This document shows positions 9,116 to 17,109 of a stretch of 64,000 nt of DNA, one piece after another. How positions within the stretch are numbered: the stretch's first letter is position 1; every line of letters begins with the position of its first letter. Both the position numbers and the translations under genes were made by a program. This DNA comes from Paenochrobactrum gallinarii (GTDB lineage: Bacteria > Pseudomonadota > Alphaproteobacteria > Rhizobiales > Rhizobiaceae), in NCBI RefSeq assembly GCF_014205685.1, contig NZ_JACIIU010000001.1:434001-498000 (forward strand), given 5' to 3'. The notes beneath the pieces were generated by a model. It saw only the letters and a list, made by a program, of their open reading frames with translations. It was not told the origin of the DNA and made no database searches.

Positions 9116-9187
9116 ATGACTAAGAGACGGTACCGGAGTTCGACCTTCGGTCACCGTTTTCTTTTTGTCTGCCGTCATGATGTTTAA
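9116..9187 (+). CDS. Possible 23-codon leader peptide upstream of greA
   Basis: A short ATG-started frame rich in Arg (MTKRRYRSSTF...), preceded by GAGG 7 bases upstream and ending in TAA. It runs straight through the terminator-like hairpin at 9127-9166, the arrangement expected of a translated attenuator. It may equally be chance. If transcription starts from the TATACT box at 9101-9106 the ribosome site would be lost, so both readings cannot be true together. Confidence 0.25.
   Translation: MTKRRYRSSTFGHRFLFVCRHDV
9127..9166 (+). terminator. Terminator-like hairpin in the greA leader
   Basis: ACGGT-ACCGGAG closes through the loop TTCGAC to CTTCGGT-ACCGT (one bulged C, one G-T pair), followed by TTTTCTTTTT. 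It has the form of a rightward intrinsic terminator 115 bases before the greA start codon, with no gene upstream on this strand to terminate. It therefore looks like an attenuator or the end of a small leader RNA. Confidence 0.6.
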
Positions 9188-9280
9188 CCGTTTGGCGCAT
9201 GAATGGCTGACACGCAAAGGCGTTCAGCACATGGGCCTCTCGCATAATTTTAGCCTGCTAGGCTCACGAAAGGACAGGGT

Positions 9281-9754
9281 ATGGACAAATTTCCGATGAC
9301 ACCCGGCGGTTTCGAAAACCTGAAAGAAGAATTACGCAACCGTCAACAGGTGGAACGTCCGAATATTATTCTGGCCATTTCAGAAGCAAGAGCACATGGC
9401 GACCTTTCGGAAAATGCTGAATATCATGCTGCTAAAGAAGCGCAGAGCCTCAATGAAGGCCGCATTTCCGAACTGGAAGACCTGATTGCACGCGCTGAAG
9501 TCATTGATGTTACCAAATTGAGCGGCGATCGCATTAAATTTGGTGCAACCATCACTTTGATTGATGAAGAAACCGAAGCGGAAAAGATTTATCAGATTGT
9601 TGGCGATCAGGAAGCTGACGTCAAACAGGGTCGTATTTCCATCTCCTCCCCGATTGCGCGCGCGCTGATCGGTAAAGGCGAAGGCGATACAATTGAAGTA
9701 AACGCACCGGGCGGCTCACGTTCATATGAAATCCTGAGCTTCAAATTCGTCTAA
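9281..9754 (+). CDS. greA: Transcription elongation factor GreA
   Basis: A 157-residue secondary-channel factor that stimulates RNA cleavage by backtracked RNA polymerase. The N-terminal coiled coil (residues 1-75) contains the conserved [15 protein letters not shown] tip with the two acidic catalytic residues (Asp, Glu), and the C-terminal FKBP-like domain ends in [14 protein letters not shown]. Length is typical. Its leader contains a terminator-like hairpin. The next gene is a lipopolysaccharide core glycosyltransferase 13 bases downstream, a neighbourhood also found in rhizobia. Confidence 0.98.
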   Translation: MDKFPMTPGGFENLKEELRNRQQVERPNIILAISEARAHGDLSENAEYHAAKEAQSLNEGRISELEDLIARAEVIDVTKLSGDRIKFGATITLIDEETEAEKIYQIVGDQEADVKQGRISISSPIARALIGKGEGDTIEVNAPGGSRSYEILSFKFV

Positions 9755-9767
9755 GAGATAAAAGCAA

Positions 9768-10844
9768 ATGCAGGTTCCCGTCCGGCAAACTGAGGTGTCC
9801 GTCCACAAGACAGAGGTCATTGCGCCCAATTTTAAAAAGCGCTTATCCGGTGTCACCTCGACGATTGTTCAGCTTATCCCGTTGCAAAGACGTGAAGGCC
9901 TGAACATTGCCACGATGGGGCCTGGCCTGCCTGCCGATCTGCCCCATCTCAAATGGACGGCCATTTTCTCTTTCTGGAGCAAGCCCGAAAAGCGCAACTT
10001 TCGCATCTGGCATGCAAGACGTAATGTCGAGATGATTGCGGGCATCCTCATGCGCGATGTATTGCGGATGAAATTGCGTCTTGTATTTACCTCTGCGGCT
10101 CAGCGCGATCACAAGCCATTCACCAAATGGCTGATCCGCCGCATGAATGCCGTGATTGCTACCAGCAGCCGTTCAGGCAGCTTTTTGAAAGTGCCTCATA
10201 CCGTCATCATGCATGGCGTTGATCTGGAACGCTTTCATCCGCCTGTCGATCAGGATGATGAATTTGCATCTTCCGGTCTGGCCGGTAAATATGCCATTGG
10301 CTGTTTTGGCCGCGTGCGCCATCAAAAAGGCACCGACCTGTTTGTCGACGCGATGATCAAATTGCTGCCGGATTATCCGGAATGGACAGCCGTCATTACC
10401 GGCCGCACCACCGCAGAGCATCAAAGTTTTGAAAACGACCTGAAAACCCGTATTGCTAAAGCAGGCTTACAGGATCGCATTCTGATTTTAGGTGAAGTAC
10501 CGGACATTCGTGTTTGGTATCGCCGCCTCACACTTTATGTTGCGCCATCACGTAATGAAGGCTTTGGCCTCACACCACTGGAAGCGATGGCGTCGAAAAC
10601 CGCAGTGGTGGCAAGTAATGCCGGCGCTTATGCGGAAATGATTATTGAAGGCAAAACCGGCTCGGTTGTCCCTGCCGGCGACGGCAATCGTTTGCGGGAA
10701 GCCATTCGCCCTTATCTGGCCTCGCCTGAAGTGGCACAGAAACATGCCGAAGCAGCATTGTTAAACACTCAGAAATACTTCCCGCTACAGCGTGAAGCCA
10801 CATCCATCCGCGAAGTTTATGAGCAGGTTTTCGCACAAAAATAA
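9768..10844 (+). CDS. lpcC: Lipopolysaccharide core glycosyltransferase, GT4 (LpcC/LpsB/WadC-like mannosyltransferase)
   Basis: A 358-residue GT-B fold enzyme. The C-terminal donor domain shows the GT4 features GRVRHQKGTDLFVDAM, then SRNEGFGLTPLEAMASKTAVVAS, which carries the EX7E-type nucleotide-sugar-binding element. There is no signal peptide or membrane helix, consistent with action on the inner face of the inner membrane. Linkage to greA, 13 bases upstream, matches the rhizobial greA-lpsB arrangement, and in Brucella the related WadC adds mannose to the core. The specificity is by family analogy. A terminator at 10870-10908 closes the unit. Confidence 0.85.
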   Translation: MQVPVRQTEVSVHKTEVIAPNFKKRLSGVTSTIVQLIPLQRREGLNIATMGPGLPADLPHLKWTAIFSFWSKPEKRNFRIWHARRNVEMIAGILMRDVLRMKLRLVFTSAAQRDHKPFTKWLIRRMNAVIATSSRSGSFLKVPHTVIMHGVDLERFHPPVDQDDEFASSGLAGKYAIGCFGRVRHQKGTDLFVDAMIKLLPDYPEWTAVITGRTTAEHQSFENDLKTRIAKAGLQDRILILGEVPDIRVWYRRLTLYVAPSRNEGFGLTPLEAMASKTAVVASNAGAYAEMIIEGKTGSVVPAGDGNRLREAIRPYLASPEVAQKHAEAALLNTQKYFPLQREATSIREVYEQVFAQK

Positions 10845-10869
10845 GTTAGATCCGACAGTTCATAATATC

Positions 10870-10908
10870 CGCCCGCCCATCTGCTGATCGGCGGGCGAAA
10901 CATTTTTT
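10870..10908 (+). terminator. Terminator after the glycosyltransferase gene
   Basis: CGCCCGCC pairs with GGCGGGCG over a 12-base loop and is followed by GAAACATTTTTTG. The T run is offset by a few bases, so it may be less efficient. Confidence 0.6.
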
Positions 10909-11054
10909 GCACAAAATTCAGCGTTTAAATTTCGTTCAGCTTCCATTCATGCAGCATTGTTTATCAATGCATCATGAGCTGCAAATGCAGCAACCAAATT
11001 CAGTCTCTTCCGCCTGAATTCAATCAGAGAGTTTACTCCCGAAGGAGAAGCAGA

Positions 11055-11552
11055 ATGAACAAGTTTTTGAAAACCGCAATATTAGGTTTTGCCGCTATGG
11101 CAGCCGTTGCAGCGCCTATCAGCACTGCATCCGCAGATTCATGGCGTGGCAATGGCGGTTGGAACAATGGCCGTCACGGCGGCTGGCACGGCGGTCGCAA
11201 TGACTGGAACAGACCACGCCCGAACTATGACCGTCCGCGCAAACGCGACAGAAGCGATGCGATTGCCGCCGGTGTTATTGGTTTGGCCGCAGGTGCAATC
11301 ATTGCCGGTGCGCTGTCTCAGCCAAGCCCCCCAACCTATGCGCCTCCTCCGCCACCACGCGTTTATTACCCGCCGCAGCCAGCTTACAACGCCTATCCGC
11401 CAGCACCTGCAAGCGTGAAATATCGCGGTGGCGCGCAGCCTTGGTCGCAGGCATGGTATAATTACTGCTCACAGAAGTTCCGTTCTTTCAATCCGAAAAC
11501 CGGTACTTATCGCGGTTATGACGGTGCTGACCATTTCTGCGTCGCCAACTAA
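11055..11552 (+). CDS. BA14K-family secreted protein
   Basis: A 165-residue exported protein. Residues 1-28 are a signal peptide (ending STASA). A Gly/Trp/Arg/Asn-rich stretch follows, then a hydrophobic glycine-rich helix (AAGVIGLAAGAIIAGAL, about residues 71-89), a proline-rich linker (PPPPPRVYYPPQP), and the BA14K signature domain (WSQAWYNYCSQKFRSFNPKTGTYRGYDG...HFC). BA14K is an immunoreactive, lectin-like Brucella protein family anchored in the envelope. The ATG at 11055 has an excellent ribosome site (GAAGGAGAAG); the open frame upstream is not protein-like. A strong terminator follows directly. Confidence 0.92.
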   Translation: MNKFLKTAILGFAAMAAVAAPISTASADSWRGNGGWNNGRHGGWHGGRNDWNRPRPNYDRPRKRDRSDAIAAGVIGLAAGAIIAGALSQPSPPTYAPPPPPRVYYPPQPAYNAYPPAPASVKYRGGAQPWSQAWYNYCSQKFRSFNPKTGTYRGYDGADHFCVAN

Positions 11553-11557
11553 TCAAA

Positions 11558-11593
11558 AAGCCCCCGCGCAGCCATGTTCGGGGGCTTCTTTAT
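11558..11593 (+). terminator. Terminator after the BA14K gene
   Basis: AAGCCCCCG pairs with CGGGGGCTT over a 12-base loop, followed by CTTTAT. It could also serve the convergent MBL-fold gene. Confidence 0.75.
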
Positions 11594-11604
11594 AATTGCT
11601 TTAA

Positions 11605-12246
11605 TCATACAAGAAATGGATTACCGCGGCGCTCATCACCAAAACGGCTGCCCGGCCCATGGCCGCACAAGAAGCCGACTTCATCGCCGAGCGGCAATAA
11701 TTTATCTTTAATCGAGCTGATCAAGGCATCATGATCGCCACCCGGCAGATCAGTGCGCCCGACTGAACCGTTGAACAACACATCGCCCACCAGCGCAAAA
11801 GATGCAGCTTTATTATAGAAAACCACATGCCCCGGCGAATGCCCCGGGCAGTGAAACACTTCAAAATCATGACCGGAAAACGAAACATGCTCGCCTTCGT
11901 TCAGCCATTGATCTGAAGCAAGATTACGCATTTTATCCGGCAGATTATAGCGTGCGGCAGAGCTCTCCACATTGGCCATCAGCTCTTTATCATCAATATG
12001 CGGGCCGATAATGTTTACATTCAGCGCATCTTTCAGATCAAGCGCCCCGCCAACATGATCCAGATGCCCATGGGTCAGCCAAATGGCTTCCACATCCACA
12101 TTATGGGCTTTTACCGCTTCTACGATACGATCAGCATTACCACCCGGATCAATCACGACCCCTTTTTTGGTTTCACTGTCAAACAGCAAAGTACAGTTTT
12201 GCTGAAATGCCGTCACCGGTATGATAATCGCCTGTAGCTGCCCCAC
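11605..12246 (-). CDS. MBL-fold metallo-hydrolase, glyoxalase II-like
   Basis: A 213-residue metallo-beta-lactamase-fold hydrolase with the dinuclear metal motif THGHLDHVGG (HxHxDH), the later ligands in FHCPGHSPGHV and DVLFNGSVGR, and a final CGHGPGSRFGDE. This is the YcbL/GloB-like group, which hydrolyses thioesters such as S-lactoylglutathione. I prefer a GTG at 12246 because GGAG lies 6 bases upstream; an ATG at 12258 in the same frame would add four residues. It is a single gene convergent with BA14K. Confidence 0.88.
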   Translation of the reverse strand: MGQLQAIIIPVTAFQQNCTLLFDSETKKGVVIDPGGNADRIVEAVKAHNVDVEAIWLTHGHLDHVGGALDLKDALNVNIIGPHIDDKELMANVESSAARYNLPDKMRNLASDQWLNEGEHVSFSGHDFEVFHCPGHSPGHVVFYNKAASFALVGDVLFNGSVGRTDLPGGDHDALISSIKDKLLPLGDEVGFLCGHGPGSRFGDERRGNPFLV

Positions 12247-12499
12247 AATGCACTCCATATATTAAAAAGACTGATCATCAAATATGCCGCCCCGTGCATA
12301 CAAACAAGGCTTTAGAGCCCCGTGTGTCTGACTTGGCACACAAAAGTCGCTCTAACACTTTAAAATCAGAGCGTAATTTAACCATACACTGATGCAGGCT
12401 TAAGGAATTATGCTCCGGCGACACAGAACGATGATTAAAATATAAAAAAACCGATCAGTTTCATGACCGGTTTCCTGTCGCTCTTACCAAAACAAAATA

Positions 12500-12532
12500 T
12501 AAGGCAGCCGAAACTTCAGGACTGCCTTATAG
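12500..12532. terminator. Bidirectional hairpin after the glycine-rich small gene
   Basis: AAGGCAG pairs with CTGCCTT over a loop of about 13 bases. It is followed by a T-rich run on the + strand and by ATATTTTGTTTT on the - strand, where it would end the 12538-12819 gene. Confidence 0.5.
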
Positions 12533-12537
12533 TTTTT

Positions 12538-12819
12538 TTAAGCTTTATTGGCGGCTGCGTTTTTGATCATGCCAATAATAGCAGTCAGAACGATACCACC
12601 GATACCACCGCCAGCCAGCTGGCCGATCGCGCCATTCAGCAGGGAATCAAGGCTGCCATTATTCAAAAGCGGCAGTAATTGCCCCAAAATAACACCACCG
12701 ATACCACCGGCAACAGTATTACCGGTTGTTCCGAGGCTCAAATTCTTAACAGCTCCGGCAATATTGCCGCCAACTGCACCAGAGATCAATTGCAAAACAA
12801 TAGGCAGAAGAGCATCCAT
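12538..12819 (-). CDS. Small glycine-rich hydrophobic protein
   Basis: A 93-residue protein, not assigned to a named family. It is dominated by Gly, Ala, Leu and Ile, with several glycine-zipper-like segments (GAVGGNIAGAV, GGIGGVILGQLL, GGGIGGIVLTAIIGMI), and looks like a membrane-associated or self-packing helical protein. There is no cleavable signal. The ORF is clean, has an isolated hairpin terminator and stands alone between an MBL hydrolase and a regulatory operon. Function unknown. Confidence 0.7.
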   Translation of the reverse strand: MDALLPIVLQLISGAVGGNIAGAVKNLSLGTTGNTVAGGIGGVILGQLLPLLNNGSLDSLLNGAIGQLAGGGIGGIVLTAIIGMIKNAAANKA

Positions 12820-13142
12820 GACTTATCCTTCCCATCAAGGTTGTGCATGAGATTAAAGAATCCAGTTACTTGATGATCATCAGAAAGCCAATAATGTCAA
12901 ATAAATTGCGATTCATTTACTCATAAAAATAGAATTGACCACAGTCTTCGCATAGAAATACATGGATTAAAGCGTAATATCACTTTATAAAAATGCATAA
13001 TCAATAATCAGGTAACGTAATAATAAAGCTGCATGCATAACGTTTTGACCATTCACAGGAATAGCCGTGGCTTTGCGGCCTGCGTCATTGAAATCGGTTG
13101 CGCATACTGACATATTCATAACCAGATGACCGGAGCTATGAT
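12820..13142. other. Intergenic region with divergent promoters
   Basis: About 320 AT-rich bases between the glycine-rich gene and the MarR gene, which are divergently transcribed. It holds no reading frame that I trust. A GGAG at about 13132 is the probable ribosome site for the GTG-started MarR gene. Confidence 0.4.
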
Positions 13143-13697
13143 GTGAATTCTGAAAATATAACTGCCTCAGTTGAGACCCCGCTTTCTGCACGCGAGGCAG
13201 ACAATCTCGATATTATCGAACTCTTGTTCTTCTCTTATCGTGATTTTACCGCTGATCCGGATTTGATCCTTGAAAAAATCGGTTTTGGCCGTGCGCATCA
13301 CCGCGTGCTCTACTTTATCAATCGTAAGCCCGGCATGACGGTTGCGGAACTTTTAGATTTGTTGCGCATTACCAAACAAAGCCTGTCTCGCGTGCTGAAG
13401 CAGCTGATCGACACCGGTCATGTGCTGCAAATCACTGCCGCGCACGACAGACGCCACAGAAAACTATATCCAACCGAGACTGGCCGCACCCTGACATTGT
13501 CGCTGGCAACGCCGCAGTCACACCGCATTGCCAGTGCTCTCGACAATTGCTCTGAAGAAGAACGTCATATTATTGAGCGTTTTCTTTATAAAATGGTCAA
13601 TCCTGATCGCCGGATTCAAATCGACAGTTTTGATCCGGCAGATTATGGTAGTGCAACAGAACGTCCTTTTGTAAAAACCAGTCTTCCATCAACTTAA
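13143..13697 (+). CDS. MarR-family transcriptional regulator
   Basis: A 184-residue winged-helix protein. The core segment GMTVAELLDLLRITKQSLSRVLKQLIDTG is the MarR helix-turn-helix (about residues 62-92), and the wing with the conserved basic turn HDRRHRKLYPTETG follows. The start is a GTG at 13143; an ATG two bases upstream is out of frame. It is the first gene of an operon with a response regulator (36 bases on) and a histidine kinase. MarR proteins normally sense small molecules, but here the operon suggests a link to two-component signalling. Confidence 0.92.
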   Translation: MNSENITASVETPLSAREADNLDIIELLFFSYRDFTADPDLILEKIGFGRAHHRVLYFINRKPGMTVAELLDLLRITKQSLSRVLKQLIDTGHVLQITAAHDRRHRKLYPTETGRTLTLSLATPQSHRIASALDNCSEEERHIIERFLYKMVNPDRRIQIDSFDPADYGSATERPFVKTSLPST

Positions 13698-13733
13698 TGC
13701 CTGTGACTAACACCTTAGAAAACGGAGTGCGCT

Positions 13734-14438
13734 ATGCTCGTTGAAGATCAACTTATCTCAGATGATGCACCGCACCTGCTGGTTGTTGATGACGATACAC
13801 GCATCCGCAGTCTGCTTTCGCAATTTCTCACCACCAGCGGCTTTCGCGTCACCATTGCCGCAAGCGCTGCCGAAGCACGGCGTAAGCTGGAAGGCATTGA
13901 TTTCGACCTGCTCATTCTTGATGTTATGATGCCGGGTGAAACAGGCGTATCCCTCACGCGCTCTTTGCGCGAGAAAAAGACCGTTCCTATTTTGATGCTC
14001 ACTGCCCTGTCAGAAACCGACAGCCGCATTGATGGCCTGGAAGCAGGTGCAGATGATTATCTGCCAAAACCTTTTGATCCGCGCGAATTGCTGTTGCGCA
14101 TCAATAATATTCTGCGTCGCGGCGCACCCGCCACTCAGCCAAAAATTGAGCAAATTGTTTTTGGCCCTTACACATTCTTTATTCCGCGCCGCGAATTGAA
14201 AAAGGGCAGCGAAGTTATCAAGCTCACCGACCGCGAACGCGATATTATGGCCATATTTGCGGAGCGCGCCGGTGATACCGTCCCGCGTCACGAGCTGACC
14301 GGTGCGGAAGGAGAAGTGGGCGAACGCACCATCGACGTGCAGATCAACCGTCTGCGCCGTAAAATCGAGCAGGATCCGGCCACTCCGATCTGGCTGCAAA
14401 CAGTACGCGGCATTGGTTACAAGCTGAGTATTGAATAG
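13734..14438 (+). CDS. OmpR/PhoB-family response regulator
   Basis: A 234-residue DNA-binding response regulator. The receiver domain has the acidic pair Asp20/Asp21, phospho-acceptor Asp63 (LLILDVMMPG), Thr90 and Lys112 (PKPF). The C-terminal winged-helix DNA-binding domain ends in RTIDVQINRLRRKIEQDP and VRGIGYKL. It is encoded between a MarR regulator and the probable cognate kinase (69 bases downstream), and the three probably form one transcript. Alphaproteobacterial homologues exist in PetR-like and Brucella OtpR/TceR-like systems, but I cannot choose between them. Confidence 0.95.
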   Translation: MLVEDQLISDDAPHLLVVDDDTRIRSLLSQFLTTSGFRVTIAASAAEARRKLEGIDFDLLILDVMMPGETGVSLTRSLREKKTVPILMLTALSETDSRIDGLEAGADDYLPKPFDPRELLLRINNILRRGAPATQPKIEQIVFGPYTFFIPRRELKKGSEVIKLTDRERDIMAIFAERAGDTVPRHELTGAEGEVGERTIDVQINRLRRKIEQDPATPIWLQTVRGIGYKLSIE

Positions 14439-14507
14439 AAACCGCTTTCACAGTTTAAAAGATCAGAACGAAAAGGGACAGAATTTGGCGACTGAGGATC
14501 TCAGACC

Positions 14508-15848
14508 ATGACACACCCTTGGACGGCTCTGAAATACTGGTTCAGCACATGGATTCCGAAAGGTCTCTATGCGCGCTCGCTGATTATTATCATCGCGCCG
14601 ATGGTGCTTTTGCAGTCAGTGGTGGCTTTTGTCTTTATGGAACGCCACTGGCAAATGGTCACCGAGCGCCTTTCAACGGCTGTGGTGCGCGATATTTCCG
14701 CTATCATTGATCTGCTGGAAACCTATCCGCAAGAAGCTGATTATGAAAATGTCATCCGCATCGCGCAGCAGCGATTAGCACTCAATATTTCCATTCTGCC
14801 GCCTGATCCGCTGCCAGCTCCCAGTCCGAAACCATTCTTTTCTATTCTTGATTATTTCTTGAGCGAGGAAATCACCCGCCAGATCAATCGCCCGTTCTGG
14901 ATTGATACGGTCGGCGATTCCGATCTCGTTGAAATCCGCGTTAAACTTGAAAATAATGTGCTGCGTGTTTTTGCCAGACGCTCACAGGCCTATGCCTCCA
15001 ATACCGGCATTTTCCTGACATGGATGGTCGGCACGGCACTTGTATTGCTGACAATTGCGATCTTCTTCCTGCGTAATCAGATCAAGCCGATCCAGCAATT
15101 GGCGGATGCTGCCGAAAGCTTTGGTAAAGGGCGCGCAATGCCTGAGGGCTTTAAGCCGCAAGGCGCCGAGGAAGTGCGCAAAGCCGGCATTGCCTTTATC
15201 CAGATGCGTGAGCGTATTGAGCGCCAGATCGAGCAGCGCACCGCAATGCTGAGCGGGGTCAGTCATGATCTGCGCACCATTCTGACCCGCTTTAAATTAC
15301 AATTGGCGCTGGCCGGAAACTCTCTTGATACAGAACCGCTCAATCAGGACATCACCGATATGCAGACCATGCTGGAAGGCTATCTGGCCTTTGCGCGTGG
15401 CGAGGGTTCAGAGGAAACTTCTGTGCTTGATCTGCAAATCCTGTTCGACCGGCTGAAACATGACAGCACCTTACGCGGTAAGGATTTAACCGCATCCATT
15501 GACGGTTCACCGGATGTGAATGTGCGCCCGAATGATTTTTCCCGACTGGTGTCCAATCTTGTTTCCAATGCGCTGCGCTATGCCGATAAGGTTGATCTGC
15601 ATGCACGCCATCAGGATGGTTTTCTGGAAATCACCGTAGATGATAACGGCTCCGGTATTCCGGAAGAAAGCCGCGAAGATGTATTCAAGCCGTTTGTGCG
15701 TCTTGATGCAGCGCGCAATCAGGATGCAGGCGGAACCGGCCTTGGCCTTGCCATTGCACGCGACATTGCCCGCAGCCACGGCGGCGACATCACCTTGCAC
15801 GACAGTCCGCTTGGCGGCTTACGCGCAGTCATTCAAATTCCGGCATAA
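14508..15848 (+). CDS. Sensor histidine kinase, EnvZ-like
   Basis: A 446-residue membrane sensor kinase. It has two membrane helices (about residues 24-46 and 165-186) enclosing a periplasmic sensor region of about 120 residues, then a HAMP domain, a dimerisation/phosphoacceptor helix with His253 (SGVSHDLRTILTRFKLQ) and an ATPase domain with the N box (LVSNALRYA), G1 (DNGSGIP) and G2 (GGTGLGLAIA). It partners the response regulator just upstream. The periplasmic domain is proline-rich in the middle and gives no ligand clue. ATG at 14508 follows GAGGATCTCAGACC. Confidence 0.95.
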   Translation: MTHPWTALKYWFSTWIPKGLYARSLIIIIAPMVLLQSVVAFVFMERHWQMVTERLSTAVVRDISAIIDLLETYPQEADYENVIRIAQQRLALNISILPPDPLPAPSPKPFFSILDYFLSEEITRQINRPFWIDTVGDSDLVEIRVKLENNVLRVFARRSQAYASNTGIFLTWMVGTALVLLTIAIFFLRNQIKPIQQLADAAESFGKGRAMPEGFKPQGAEEVRKAGIAFIQMRERIERQIEQRTAMLSGVSHDLRTILTRFKLQLALAGNSLDTEPLNQDITDMQTMLEGYLAFARGEGSEETSVLDLQILFDRLKHDSTLRGKDLTASIDGSPDVNVRPNDFSRLVSNLVSNALRYADKVDLHARHQDGFLEITVDDNGSGIPEESREDVFKPFVRLDAARNQDAGGTGLGLAIARDIARSHGGDITLHDSPLGGLRAVIQIPA

Positions 15849-15857
15849 TGAGCGACA

Positions 15858-15893
15858 TAAAAAAACCGGCCTCAGCACCTGCTAAGACCGGTT
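15858..15893. terminator. Bidirectional terminator between the kinase and csaA genes
   Basis: AACCGG and CCGGTT pair, with further AG/CT pairing, over a loop of about 14 bases. The - strand side runs into seven T residues, making a good terminator for the leftward csaA gene; the + strand side is weaker. Confidence 0.65.
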
Positions 15894-15918
15894 CTAAAAT
15901 TTCAATCAATAATAAAGA

Positions 15919-16278
15919 TTAAAACAATCTGCCGCCGTTCGGAATGGTTTTGTCTGTTGTCACCAACACCACATCACCAGCTTCATCCGGCATACCGAGT
16001 GTCAGCACTTCCGACATGAAAGGGCCGATCTGACGCGGTGGAAAATTCACCACTGCCATCACCTGTTTGCCGACCAGATCTTCCGGCTGATAATGTTTGG
16101 TAATCTGCGCCGAAGTTTTCTTCACGCCAATATCGGCACCGAAATCAATCTTCAGTTTGAAAGCAGGCTTGCGTGCTTCAGGAAAAGGCTGCGCTTCAAT
16201 AATGGTGCCGGCACGAATATCGACCTTTTCAAAGTCGCCCCATGTAATCGTATCGGCAATCACGCTTGTCTCACTCAT
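15919..16278 (-). CDS. csaA: CsaA-type tRNA-binding protein
   Basis: A 119-residue single OB-fold protein of the EMAP-II/CsaA family, found as a dimer that binds tRNA and proposed to have chaperone activity. Diagnostic segments are FEKVDIRAGTI near the start, KTSAQITKHY and the C-terminal VLVTTDKTIPNGGRLF. Length equals the usual 110-120 residues. It is followed by a hairpin terminator and lies 49 bases downstream of the YbjN gene on the same strand. Confidence 0.93.
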   Translation of the reverse strand: MSETSVIADTITWGDFEKVDIRAGTIIEAQPFPEARKPAFKLKIDFGADIGVKKTSAQITKHYQPEDLVGKQVMAVVNFPPRQIGPFMSEVLTLGMPDEAGDVVLVTTDKTIPNGGRLF

Positions 16279-16327
16279 ATCCGTTCCCAGTTTTTATATG
16301 TTTCCTGTCGCTTGCTGGCTTGAAAAA

Positions 16328-16828
16328 TCAAGCCTGACCAACAGTTTCAAACAATACACTCTCCATCGCTTCACGCGCTGTAACGCCAGACCAGACAACA
16401 AACTGGAAGGCCTGAAAATAGGTTTCGCATGCTTCAATCGCGCTGGAAAGCAACACTTCCACCTGACGGCTGGTTGGCTCTGCACCACCGGCCAGCAAAA
16501 GGGATTGGCGATACATAATCGCCCCTTCCTGTCGCCACAGATCAAAATGCCCCATTAAAAGCTGCTCATTGATCAATGATAACAGGCGCAACACCTCGTT
16601 AACACGCGGTTCTGCCACTTTAATATCAAAGGCGCAGGCCAGATGCAGCGCCTCATAGTCTTCCATCCATGAAAAAGAAATATGATAGTCCGTCCAGCTT
16701 CCCGCGACAGAAATAGCAATTTCGTCGTCTCCGGTGCGCTCAAAAGACCATTCATTTGAATTGGCAACATGCTCGATCACATCAACGGGATGTAATTCAC
16801 GTGCGAATTCAAGCTCCACAAGGCTCAT
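16328..16828 (-). CDS. YbjN-domain protein
   Basis: A 166-residue soluble protein with a YbjN-type domain spanning most of its length (VDVIEHVANSNEWSFERTGDD through FDLWRQEGAIMYRQSLL). YbjN proteins share a fold with type III secretion chaperones; in E. coli YbjN affects motility and stress responses, but no biochemical function is firm. The ATG at 16828 has AGGA upstream, while the open frame above it (to 16963) is Arg/Cys-rich and unlike coding sequence. Confidence 0.85.
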   Translation of the reverse strand: MSLVELEFARELHPVDVIEHVANSNEWSFERTGDDEIAISVAGSWTDYHISFSWMEDYEALHLACAFDIKVAEPRVNEVLRLLSLINEQLLMGHFDLWRQEGAIMYRQSLLLAGGAEPTSRQVEVLLSSAIEACETYFQAFQFVVWSGVTAREAMESVLFETVGQA

Positions 16829-16959
16829 ATCTGTTTCCTGTCCTGCACGCATCAGCGTATTCTTAGTCCGGCGAACATGATGCTCACCTGGTTCGCTCTG
16901 CTTGCAGCGCAAAACACTCGCGCAAACAAAGAAACCGGATTGATAGGTTGAACCATAAA

Positions 16960-17109
16960 TCACCGGTCGGGTGATCTACCGTTCAAGGGCACACGCACAT
17001 ACGCAACGATACTGGCCAAAGATATTGGCTTACTGACTCGGAAAGCAGTCTGAAAAACGCCCAGACCTACATATAGCCCCACAAGTAGCCCCCACCACTT
17101 GAACTCCAT
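16960..17109 (-). CDS. Possible 49-residue small membrane protein
   Basis: A short frame absent from longer-ORF calls. It starts with ATG at 17109 and ends with TGA. It begins MEFKWWGLLVGLYVGLG, a basic-aromatic start followed by one hydrophobic glycine-spaced helix, and ends in a basic tail. Codon choice (CTA, GGG, GTA, ATA) differs from the neighbours. The ribosome site (GGGGT) is weak. It lies 131 bases upstream of the YbjN start on the same strand. The composition resembles small membrane proteins seen in phage or island remnants, but this is only an impression. Confidence 0.35.
   Translation of the reverse strand: MEFKWWGLLVGLYVGLGVFQTAFRVSKPISLASIVAYVRVPLNGRSPDR

Noticed and set aside
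12300-12400. Possible second copy of the intergenic repeat (CTCTAACACTTTAAAATCAGAGC)
   Set aside because: It forms a hairpin but shares too few words with the 39401-39506 element to be called the same repeat.
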